From contig CAMWLW010000023.1 in the NCBI GenBank assembly GCA_947175245.1, forward strand, positions 1-33,088: a stretch of 33,088 bases of DNA, read 5' to 3'. Below, one piece after another: positions 9,137 through 16,873 of the stretch. The DNA is from an uncultured Bacteroidales bacterium. GTDB taxonomy: Bacteria > Bacteroidota > Bacteroidia > Bacteroidales > Muribaculaceae. Below the pieces are notes generated by a model, which was not told where the DNA came from, made no database searches, and saw nothing but the letters and a program-made list of their open reading frames with translations. Every line of letters starts with the position of its first letter. The first letter of the stretch is position 1. The position numbers and the translations under genes were made by a program.

Positions 9137-9517
9137 TTAGAAGGGGAGATCGTCGTTAGGGTCGGCCGACGGGGTGAATGTCGAGGGGGCCTGTGCTGCG
9201 GCGAAGGGGTCGGTAGCGGGTGCAGCGGCAGGTGCCGGAGCGGCAGCGCCCTGAGCTTTCTCGGCTTTCCAGCCACGTATGCTTGTGAACCAACGGCCAT
9301 TGTACTCGTGGCTGTCGATGTCGAAGCTGAGTTTCACTTCCTCGCCTACCGAGAGGGGGTACTGGTCGGCACGCTCGCCCATGAAGTCAAAAGCAATCTT
9401 TGTGGGGTAGTTATCTAATGTCTCGAGTACGTACGAACGTTTTTTCCATGCATTGCCAGCTTTAGACACACCGCTAACCTCGGGTAATGCAACGATGATT
9501 TTTCCTGTTACTTCCAT
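9137..9517 (-). CDS. DUF3127 protein with an SSB-like acidic C-terminal tip
   Basis: A protein of 126 residues. Residues 1-85 resemble the DUF3127 domain of Bacteroidota: a small all-beta fold with MEVTGKIIVALPEVSGVSK at the start and WFTSIRGWK near residues 76-84, compatible with an OB-fold. Residues 88-118 are a low-complexity Ala/Pro/Thr linker. The protein ends DPNDDLPF, which closely matches the C-terminal tip of single-stranded DNA-binding proteins (consensus DDDIPF) that docks DNA repair and replication partners. The layout OB-like domain, flexible linker, acidic tip is that of SSB. I infer a single-strand nucleic-acid binding role; this is not established by sequence alone. It has its own promoter and terminator and no operon partners. 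Confidence 0.85.
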   Translation of the reverse strand: MEVTGKIIVALPEVSGVSKAGNAWKKRSYVLETLDNYPTKIAFDFMGERADQYPLSVGEEVKLSFDIDSHEYNGRWFTSIRGWKAEKAQGAAAPAPAAAPATDPFAAAQAPSTFTPSADPNDDLPF

Positions 9518-9548
9518 TTTCTATAATTTATAATATGCAATTAGTGTA

Positions 9549-9580
9549 CAAATGTAAGAATTGATACTCGAATCCCCAAA
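9549..9580 (-). promoter_or_regulatory. Promoter of the DUF3127 gene
   Basis: On the minus strand a -33 TTTG (9577-9580) and a -7 TACATTTG (9549-9556) are separated by exactly 20 bases, the textbook Bacteroidota arrangement. The leader to the ATG at 9517 is about 28 bases. Confidence 0.78.
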
Positions 9581-9605
9581 TTTTTGACTCGCAATTCTGA
9601 AAATT

Positions 9606-9637
9606 TTGGTTTAATTGATTTATCTGCTTAACTTTGT
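9606..9637 (+). promoter_or_regulatory. Promoter of the DUF695 gene
   Basis: A -33 TTTG (9606-9609) and a -7 TAACTTTG (9630-9637) lie 20 bases apart and give a leader of about 31 bases to the ATG at 9672. Only 25 bases separate this -33 from that of the divergent DUF3127 promoter. Confidence 0.78.
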
Positions 9638-9671
9638 GTAGTTATATAGAAAAAGTTGCTAAATATTCGCT

Positions 9672-10109
9672 ATGATAGATAAAGGAGATTGGTGGACATC
9701 GCCCACCGAGGCCGATAACGGTCAGCTCATAATGGTAACCGGACGTCGTGATATAGATACATTTAGAAAAAATCCGCGCTTCAATATCCGCGTCGAGGTG
9801 ACGTGGCGCTATCAGTCTGACAGTACGGGTATGCCTGACGAGGCCACTTCAAAGCTCATGGAAGATGTCCAGGATGCCATGCAGGCCGAGTTTATCAAAG
9901 ACCCCGTGGCTGTACTCACCGGCATTTATACCGGTGCCGGCGAGCGCAACTGGGTGTTCTATACCCTGAGCACTCATATTTTCGGCCGCAAAATCAATGA
10001 GTGTCTCGCTCAGTTTGACCTTCTGCCGATTACGATCTACACCGAGAACGACCCCGACTGGGCTGAGTATGACGAGATGAAAGCCGCCTCTGAGATAAAT
10101 CCCGAGTAA
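9672..10109 (+). CDS. DUF695 domain protein
   Basis: A protein of 145 residues, cytoplasmic and acidic, without signal or membrane segments. It resembles the DUF695 family, whose members share a short alpha/beta domain, here with GRRDIDTFRKNPRFNIRVEVTW early (residues 25-46), TGIYTGAGERNWVFYT (residues 79-94) and a C-terminal segment around DLLPITIYTENDPDW. Members are widespread and of unknown biochemical role. It has a clear promoter and is followed 59 bases later by the PEP-binding gene, which carries its own -7 box, so the two need not be one operon. Confidence 0.82.
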   Translation: MIDKGDWWTSPTEADNGQLIMVTGRRDIDTFRKNPRFNIRVEVTWRYQSDSTGMPDEATSKLMEDVQDAMQAEFIKDPVAVLTGIYTGAGERNWVFYTLSTHIFGRKINECLAQFDLLPITIYTENDPDWAEYDEMKAASEINPE

Positions 10110-10155
10110 CAGGCAATTTTTCCCGTTTATGTGTGCAAGTTACGTGATTATTTGC

Positions 10156-10163
10156 TAACTTTG
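10156..10163 (+). promoter_or_regulatory. -7 box abutting the start codon of the PEP-binding gene
   Basis: TAACTTTG, a perfect TAnnTTTG, ends only 5 bases before the ATG at 10169. If used, the transcript would begin at or next to the start codon, giving a leaderless mRNA. No clear TTTG is seen at the -33 distance, so the call is tentative. Confidence 0.5.
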
Positions 10164-10168
10164 GGGCT

Positions 10169-13129
10169 ATGAACGAGGAAGCCCTAAGTCAGTTATATCT
10201 CAAGGATACGGCATTTCAGAATCTGATGCAGAAGCGCATATTCAATGTGCTTCTCATTGCGTCGCCATACGATGCCTTCATGATGGAAGAGGACGGCCGT
10301 GTCGAGGAACAGTTATACTTTGAATACGTAGCCCTCAATCTTAGTTCGCCGCCACGTGTCACCCGAGTCTCGCACATAAGTGAGGCTCTTGAGTCGCTGC
10401 GGCTCAAGCACTTTGACCTGATAATCGCCATGCCCGGCAGTGACATATCCGAGACATTCACCGGCGCCCGCGATATCAAGAAGCTATACCCCGACGTTCC
10501 TATCGTCGTGCTCACACCGTTCTCCAAAGAGGTATCGCGTCGACTCGCTCATGAGGACTTCTCGGCAATCGACTACGTGTTCAGCTGGCTTGGCAACGTC
10601 GACCTGCTGCTTGCCATTATAAAGTTGCTCGAGGATAAGATGAACGCCGATAGTGATGTGCTCGATGTCGGAGTTCAGGCTATAATGCTGGTCGAGGACT
10701 CGGTGAGGTTCTACTCATCGGTGTTGCCCCACATCTACAAATTCCTGTTGAAGCAGTCGATGGAGTTCTCGACCGAGGCTCTGAACGAGCATGAGCGCAT
10801 GCTCAGAATGCGCGGCCGTCCCAAGGTGTTGCTTGCACGTGACTATGAGGAGGCTGTGGCACTTTACAACAAATACGGCAGCAATATGCTCGGAGTCATC
10901 ACCGACGTATCGTTCAAACGCGACGGTGTCAAAGATCCCGAGGCCGGTCTGCAACTCGCCGCATATCTTAACAGCCGCGATCCCTATCTGCCCATCATTG
11001 TCGAGTCGACCGAGAGTGCCAATGGCCCCAAAGTCGTCAATATGGGCAACATCTTTATTGATAAAAATTCAAAGAAACTGCCGGTCGACCTGGGCAAAGC
11101 TATCATGGATAACTTTGGCTTCGGCGACTTTGTGGTGCGCGATTCAGTCACCGGTCAGGAAATAGGCCGGTTGAAATCGCTCAAGGACATGCAGAAGTCA
11201 ATATTTGACATACCGGCCGAATCGCTCTTCTACCACACATCTCATAACGATATTTCGCGGTGGCTCTACTCGCGTGCTATGTTCCCTATAGCCGAGATCA
11301 TAAAGATGCACCGCTCTATGTCGATCGACGAGATGCCGGCTACCCGTCAGCTCATCTTTGACCTTATCGTCAAGTACCGCAAGATGAAAAATCGCGGTGT
11401 GGTTGCCATCTTCAAGAAAGATCGCTTTGACCATTACAGTAACTTTGCCCGTATAGGCCAGGGTTCGCTCGGTGGTAAAGGTCGCGGCCTGGCGTTTATC
11501 GACTCGATAATCAAGAAAAATCCTGTATGTGATAATTTTGACGGCGTCACTATCTCGATACCGCGCACGGTTGTCCTGTGTACCGATATATTTGACGAAT
11601 TTATGGCCTCAAACGACCTATATCCGCTGGCTCTCAGCGATGCCCCCGATGATGTTATCCTTCAGGCGTTCCAGGAGGCTAAGCTCCCGGCCGGACTGCT
11701 CGAAGACTTCATGGCACTCTTTGAAGTTGTCGACAAACCGCTTGCCGTCAGGTCGTCAAGCCTTCTTGAAGATTCCCACTATCAGCCTTTTGCCGGCATA
11801 TATTCAACCTATATGATACCCAAGGTCGATGACCGCGATGTAATGCTCAAGCAGCTTACCAAGGCTATCAAGGGTGTCTACGCATCGGTTTTCTATGCCG
11901 ACAGCAAGGCCTATATGACCGCCACGAGCAATGTCATCGACCAGGAGAAGATGGCTGTAATCATTCAGGAGGTTGTTGGCAACGAGTATGGCGACTACTA
12001 CTTCCCGTCGTTTGCCGGTGTAGGCCGTTCGCTCAACTATTATCCACTGGGTGAGGAGCAACCCGAGGACGGTGTCGCCGAGATTGCAGTGGGCCTCGGC
12101 AAATACATCGTCGACGGTGGACTCAGCCTGCGTTTCAGTCCGCGTCACCCCGACAAGGTGCTTCAGACCTCGACGCTCGACCTCGCTCTGCGTGATACCC
12201 AGACACGCCTCTATGCCCTTGACATGAAATCGGTCGTGACCGATCTCAAGGTCGATGACGGTTTTAACATTGTCAAGAAGCGAGTGCAGGACTTTGCCGG
12301 CACGCCGGCGCTGCGCTACATGGTCTCGACATTTGATGTCAACGACCAGGTGATACGTGATACCGATAAAGGCCCGGGCCGCAAGGTTGTCACATTTGCC
12401 AACATACTGAGCCACGGTGCGTTCCCCATGGCACGCGCCATCGACTTCATGCTCGTGAACGGTCAGCGCGAAATGCAGCGCCCTGTCGAGATCGAGTTTG
12501 CAGGTGTGATCAATCCCGACCAGACAGGCGAGATCAAAGGGCACATTTACTGGTTGCAGATACGACCCATCATTGACCGTAAGGATCTGGTCGATGACAC
12601 GATACTTAATATTGCCGACAACGAGCTGATACTCAAGAGTAATACCGCGCTCGGTCATGGTAACATTGACAATGTGGATCGTATCGTGTATGTCAAGCCC
12701 GAGAACTTCTCGTCGATGAACAATCCGCGCATTGCCCGCGAGATTGAAAGTCTCAACCGACGGCTCGTGGCTGAAGGCGTGAACTATGTTCTTGTAGGCC
12801 CCGGCCGCTGGGGCTCGAGCGACACCGCTCTCGGCATCCCGGTCAAGTGGCCCGATATATCGGGCGCGCGTCTCATTGTCGAGTCGTCGCTCAACAACTA
12901 TCGCATCGAGCCCAGTCAGGGCACACATTTCTTCCAGAATCTTACATCGTTCGGAGTAGGGTATTTCACAGTCAATCCCTGTTCTCACGATGGCATATAT
13001 GATATAGATTACCTCAACTCGCTTCCGGCCGACTTCGAGACCGATTATATCAGGGTAGTAAAATTCGACTCCCCGTTATCGATAGGTATCAATGGCCGTA
13101 AGGGAGTAGGCGTGGTAAAGAAACCGTGA
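10169..13129 (+). CDS. Receiver-domain protein with PEP/pyruvate-binding (PPDK N-terminal, ATP-grasp) domain
   Basis: A cytoplasmic protein of 986 residues. Residues 24-155 look like a degenerate response-regulator receiver (DLIIAMPG lacks the phospho-acceptor Asp). Residues 170-315 look like a second, intact one: acidic pair Glu176/Asp177 in LVEDS, candidate phospho-Asp246 in VITDVSF, Ser/Thr 280-281 in VESTE, and Lys299 in FIDKNSK. Residues 425-800 match the ATP-grasp domain of pyruvate phosphate dikinase and PEP synthase: GQGSLGGKGRGL (430-441), LAVRSSSLLED (525-535), FAGIYSTY (541-548) and WLQIRP (795-800). I find no phosphohistidine swivel motif and no PEP/pyruvate barrel, so it is not a complete PEP synthase. 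Such genes are often labelled phosphoenolpyruvate synthase in Bacteroidota. A signal-controlled phosphotransfer role is inference. The coiled-coil gene follows 45 bases later. Confidence 0.88.
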   Translation: MNEEALSQLYLKDTAFQNLMQKRIFNVLLIASPYDAFMMEEDGRVEEQLYFEYVALNLSSPPRVTRVSHISEALESLRLKHFDLIIAMPGSDISETFTGARDIKKLYPDVPIVVLTPFSKEVSRRLAHEDFSAIDYVFSWLGNVDLLLAIIKLLEDKMNADSDVLDVGVQAIMLVEDSVRFYSSVLPHIYKFLLKQSMEFSTEALNEHERMLRMRGRPKVLLARDYEEAVALYNKYGSNMLGVITDVSFKRDGVKDPEAGLQLAAYLNSRDPYLPIIVESTESANGPKVVNMGNIFIDKNSKKLPVDLGKAIMDNFGFGDFVVRDSVTGQEIGRLKSLKDMQKSIFDIPAESLFYHTSHNDISRWLYSRAMFPIAEIIKMHRSMSIDEMPATRQLIFDLIVKYRKMKNRGVVAIFKKDRFDHYSNFARIGQGSLGGKGRGLAFIDSIIKKNPVCDNFDGVTISIPRTVVLCTDIFDEFMASNDLYPLALSDAPDDVILQAFQEAKLPAGLLEDFMALFEVVDKPLAVRSSSLLEDSHYQPFAGIYSTYMIPKVDDRDVMLKQLTKAIKGVYASVFYADSKAYMTATSNVIDQEKMAVIIQEVVGNEYGDYYFPSFAGVGRSLNYYPLGEEQPEDGVAEIAVGLGKYIVDGGLSLRFSPRHPDKVLQTSTLDLALRDTQTRLYALDMKSVVTDLKVDDGFNIVKKRVQDFAGTPALRYMVSTFDVNDQVIRDTDKGPGRKVVTFANILSHGAFPMARAIDFMLVNGQREMQRPVEIEFAGVINPDQTGEIKGHIYWLQIRPIIDRKDLVDDTILNIADNELILKSNTALGHGNIDNVDRIVYVKPENFSSMNNPRIAREIESLNRRLVAEGVNYVLVGPGRWGSSDTALGIPVKWPDISGARLIVESSLNNYRIEPSQGTHFFQNLTSFGVGYFTVNPCSHDGIYDIDYLNSLPADFETDYIRVVKFDSPLSIGINGRKGVGVVKKP

Positions 13130-13174
13130 GTATTAACACATCAATAACCGTGTAAAAACGTAATTAACGACATA

Positions 13175-14629
13175 ATGGCGATATTTAGAAAACTCAAACA
13201 GGCTTTTGGCTTCTCAGGGTCTGAATATGATGACGAGGACGATGCGTATGGCGTAGACTCGGCAGCCCAATCCCGTGAACATCGTGATAATCAGTCGACC
13301 GGGAACGAATTTACGCAAGTCTCGACCGATACTGTTGCCGATGTCGATGATGCTGTAACTACTGAATTGCCTGTTGAGCAGATTGATGCGATTTTTGCGA
13401 CCGTTGTGGCCGAGTTCAATAAAGCCCTCCCTGCATTTATAGCCGAGGGTGCCAACGCCGAGGCTCAGCGCCGCTTCCTGTATGACGCCCTTAACGATGA
13501 TACCAAAGTGTTCATGCAGCGTGTTCAGTCACGTGCTGTCGAGTTGTGCAATCGCCGTTGGGAGAAAGAGCGCTTGTCGCTCAATGCCCGGCTCACCGAA
13601 CTTAAAGCGCGTCAGCAATCGCTTGAGACAACCGAGTCTGAAAAATCTAAACAACTGTTGAGTGCCGAGCGTCAGAAACGCGCGCTCAACGAGCGTGTAC
13701 ACGACCTGGAGTCGCAGATTGCAACTCTCGAGGCCGAGAAAGACCAGTATGAGCTCGAGACCCGCAGCCTTGTCAATAAGTTACGTGTCAGCAATATGGT
13801 CAACGAGGGGATGGAGATACCCGACGTGTCGACCTACGAGGAACGTATCGCGGCCATGCAGGCCGACATAGACCGCCTCACCGGCGAGAACGAGACCCTG
13901 ACTGCGGCCGCGGCTGAGTCAGCAGACCAATCTGAGGCTAAAACGAAGCAGCTCACCGACGCCAATGCCGAGCTTCAGCATCAGGTTGACAGCCTGAAAA
14001 TGAAAGTTGATATGACCGATGTGATGATCAACGACCTCAACACGCGCGCATCATCGGCTTCAAAAGAGGCTGAGTCGCAGGCTGCCGAGCTTGAATCACT
14101 GCGTCAGAAACTCAAGGACGCCATTGAACGCGCCGATAATGCAGAGCTTGAACTCGAGGAGGCCCGTGCCAATCTTGAGATTGCAGCATCGATTCAGACT
14201 GAGGTTGAGCGAATACAGGAAGCAATCACAGCCAAGAATAAGCAGATAAGTGAACTGAACGACACAGTGCGTCGTCGTGAAGACCGCATAAATGCACTCG
14301 AAGCCGAGGAGGCCTCCCTGCGTCGCACCATAGAATCAAATCTGATGAACCAGGCCGAGAGTGAAAAAACACTGCGGGCCGAGATTGATCAGCTGCAGAA
14401 GCAGCTCGCTACGGTTGCCGCAAAGGATCGTCAGCGTTCAAAGCGCAAGTCATCGGCACCACGCATATCGGCGATCGATGAGGAACTTGACAACACCGAC
14501 TGGCTTGTGGCAACACCTCCCGAGGGTACCAATGCACGCACATCGGGTGTGTCCGACTCTGAATTCGGCTATCAGGAGCCTGCACGTAAGAACCCGCCCG
14601 AGAACTCAGCGCAGATGTCGTTATGGTAA
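13175..14629 (+). CDS. Long coiled-coil protein with a conserved-looking QMSLW tail
   Basis: A protein of 484 residues with no signal peptide. Residues 1-75 are acidic and disordered-looking. Residues 76-125 are a short helical region containing RRFLYDALNDDTKVFMQRV. Residues 128-415 are a near-continuous coiled coil, with heptad Leu/Ile and many Glu/Lys/Gln. A basic patch (RQRSKRKSSAPR) follows, then an ordered-looking tail with EELDNTDWLVATPPEG and the extreme C-terminus AQMSLW. The tail resembles the pentapeptide used by sliding-clamp binding proteins (QL[SD]LF), but with Trp last. No enzyme motif is visible. It lies directly downstream of the PEP-binding gene and may be co-transcribed. A structural or scaffold role is inference. 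Confidence 0.85.
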   Translation: MAIFRKLKQAFGFSGSEYDDEDDAYGVDSAAQSREHRDNQSTGNEFTQVSTDTVADVDDAVTTELPVEQIDAIFATVVAEFNKALPAFIAEGANAEAQRRFLYDALNDDTKVFMQRVQSRAVELCNRRWEKERLSLNARLTELKARQQSLETTESEKSKQLLSAERQKRALNERVHDLESQIATLEAEKDQYELETRSLVNKLRVSNMVNEGMEIPDVSTYEERIAAMQADIDRLTGENETLTAAAAESADQSEAKTKQLTDANAELQHQVDSLKMKVDMTDVMINDLNTRASSASKEAESQAAELESLRQKLKDAIERADNAELELEEARANLEIAASIQTEVERIQEAITAKNKQISELNDTVRRREDRINALEAEEASLRRTIESNLMNQAESEKTLRAEIDQLQKQLATVAAKDRQRSKRKSSAPRISAIDEELDNTDWLVATPPEGTNARTSGVSDSEFGYQEPARKNPPENSAQMSLW

Positions 14630-14665
14630 TTAATTGATTTTGATAGATATACTTGATAGATATAG

Positions 14666-16858
14666 ATGATGAATAATATAATAAAGACAGCGTTGGCCGC
14701 TTTGGTCGCTGTGACGACTACAGTTTCACCCGTTTCGGCGCGGCGTGTAACTGTTGCCGTGAACGATGTGGCTAAATACGTATATCCGGCCAATGTAGTC
14801 AAAGGAGCCGGTTCGTTTACATACATGCCCGACGGGCTTACATATCTGATGCTCACTGATAACGGTACATGCGTCAGAAGTTACGAGACCGCGACAGGTA
14901 AAGAGACCGGAGTCGTGCTTGACCTGAGTGACACCCGTGAGACCAAGATACCCTCGATCGAGGGATTTTCTCTTAGTCCCGACGGGTCGATGATGCTCGT
15001 GTGGCGCGACTCGCAGAGTGTTTATCGCCGTTCGTTCACGGCCTCATATTATGTTTTCAATGTAAAACGTAATATTTTGCTGCCGTTGTCGACCGAACAT
15101 CCGCGTCAGATGTCGCCGCTCTTCTCGCCTAACAACAGGATGGTGGCATTTGTCAGCGATAACAACATTTATCTTAAAAAGCTCGACTACAACAGCGAGG
15201 TGGCTGTTACCACCGACGGCGCCCGCAACGAGGTTATCAATGGTGTGCCCGATTGGACTTATGAAGAGGAGTTCTCGACCAGCTGTTCAATGACATGGGC
15301 CCCCGAGAGCGACATGCTATGTTATATTAAGTACAATGAGAGCGCGGTGCCTCTTTATAGCTTCCCGCTCTATGAGGGTACGTGCAATCCCCTCGAGGAC
15401 TATCAGCTTTACCCGGGCAGCTATAGTTATAAATATCCCGTAGCCGGCTGTAACAATTCTCAGGCCTCGATTCACAGCTATGATATCGATACCCGCAAGA
15501 CCAAGCCTGTGAGTATCTCGGCACCAGGTGTCGAATACATACCGCGCATCGCCTATGCACCCAACGGCCAGATGCTCATCACCACACTCAACCGTGAGCA
15601 GAACCGCATGGAGATCTACTCGGCCAATCCACGTTCTACTGTAGTCAAGTCAATTCTTGTCGAGGAAAACAAGACCTGGATTGAGCCTGCCACATACGAG
15701 AGAATGAAAATCGAGGATCAGTCGTTTGTAATGATATCAAGCCGTTCGGGTTACTCCCACCTATACCGTTTTTCGTTCACAGGGCAGCTTATGTCGACTA
15801 TGACGCGTGGCGAGTGGGATGTCACCGACTACTATGGTACCGACCGTCTTGGTCGCTTATATTATCAGTCGACCCGCAATGGTGCCATAAACCGCACAGT
15901 GACCCGTGTCGATGCCAAAGGGGTTGAGACAACAATCGGTCAGTCCGAGGGTACTACCGCTATATCGTTCTCACCGGCAATGAATTACTATACAATGTCC
16001 TACAGTGATGCCAAGACCGTCCCGGTATATACACTTCATGATGCCAAAGATAAGAAACTGCGCACACTCGAGGACAACAGTGCCGTGGCCTCACGTTACG
16101 CCTCAGCTCCGCGACGCGAGTTCCTGACGGTTACAAGTGGCAGCTATCAGCTTAACGCCTATATGGTTAAACCGTCCGATTTCTCGAGCTCGCGCAAGTA
16201 TCCCGTCATTATATGGCTCTATAACGGCCCCGGTTCGCAGGAAGTCCTCAATCGTTGGAGCATCGACTGGCAGCAGGCGGCTGCCGACAACGGCTTCATA
16301 GTCTTTTGTGTGGATGGTCGTGGTACAGGCGGCCGTGGCCGTGCATTCCAGGATGTTGTTTACCAAAATCTTGGTCATTATGAGACAATTGATCAGGTCA
16401 ATGCTGCGCGTTACCTCGCTTCATTGTCATACGTCGACGCTGACCGCATAGGTGTTGCAGGCTGGAGCTATGGCGGTTATGAGACGCTGATGTGTGCCCA
16501 GGCCGATAACACACCGTTTGCCGCGGCCGTTGCTATCGCTCCTGTTACCGACTGGCGTTACTACGACACAGTGTATGCCGAGCGTTACATGAACACCCCT
16601 CAGGCCAATATCGAGGGGTATATCGAGTCGGCTCCTGTCACCCACACATCCAAATTGGGTTGTGAATTGTTATTAATGTCGGGCACTGCCGATGACAATG
16701 TACACATGAGCAATACCATTGAGTATGTATCACATCTGCAGTCAAACGGTAAGCTGTGTGACATGCTGCTTTTCCCCAATATGAACCACTCGATAAACGG
16801 TTGCAACGCGCGTGCGCTCGTTTATACCAATATGTTGAAGTTCTTCCAGAACATGTAA
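14666..16858 (+). CDS. Dipeptidyl peptidase IV (S9B serine peptidase)
   Basis: A 730-residue secreted enzyme that removes X-Pro or X-Ala dipeptides from peptide N-termini. The signal peptide is near residues 5-25 (IIKTALAALVAVTTTVSPVSA). The start is an ATGATG pair; the first is used here. Residues 40-470 are the beta-propeller, including the DPP IV hallmark DWTYEEEF (196-203), whose double Glu binds the substrate amino terminus. The catalytic domain holds Ser601 in GWSYGGYE, Asp676 in GTADDNVH and His708 in NMNHSI, a full triad. It is one of two S9 peptidases in the window. The next gene starts 15 bases after its stop, suggesting an operon. DPP IV enzymes are common in gut Bacteroidales. Confidence 0.95.
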   Translation: MMNNIIKTALAALVAVTTTVSPVSARRVTVAVNDVAKYVYPANVVKGAGSFTYMPDGLTYLMLTDNGTCVRSYETATGKETGVVLDLSDTRETKIPSIEGFSLSPDGSMMLVWRDSQSVYRRSFTASYYVFNVKRNILLPLSTEHPRQMSPLFSPNNRMVAFVSDNNIYLKKLDYNSEVAVTTDGARNEVINGVPDWTYEEEFSTSCSMTWAPESDMLCYIKYNESAVPLYSFPLYEGTCNPLEDYQLYPGSYSYKYPVAGCNNSQASIHSYDIDTRKTKPVSISAPGVEYIPRIAYAPNGQMLITTLNREQNRMEIYSANPRSTVVKSILVEENKTWIEPATYERMKIEDQSFVMISSRSGYSHLYRFSFTGQLMSTMTRGEWDVTDYYGTDRLGRLYYQSTRNGAINRTVTRVDAKGVETTIGQSEGTTAISFSPAMNYYTMSYSDAKTVPVYTLHDAKDKKLRTLEDNSAVASRYASAPRREFLTVTSGSYQLNAYMVKPSDFSSSRKYPVIIWLYNGPGSQEVLNRWSIDWQQAAADNGFIVFCVDGRGTGGRGRAFQDVVYQNLGHYETIDQVNAARYLASLSYVDADRIGVAGWSYGGYETLMCAQADNTPFAAAVAIAPVTDWRYYDTVYAERYMNTPQANIEGYIESAPVTHTSKLGCELLLMSGTADDNVHMSNTIEYVSHLQSNGKLCDMLLFPNMNHSINGCNARALVYTNMLKFFQNM

Positions 16859-16873
16859 TTGAAAAATTGACTT

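Noticed and set aside
11804-12988. A 394-codon minus-strand open frame inside the PEP-binding gene
   Set aside because: It is the antisense shadow of a well-supported gene with catalytic motifs, and its composition (His/Val/Cys-rich) is typical of shadows in this codon bias.
14630-14665. A promoter for the DPP IV gene with TATACTTG
   Set aside because: It has one mismatch to TAnnTTTG and no -33 box at the right distance; the GATAGATATA repeats make chance matches likely.
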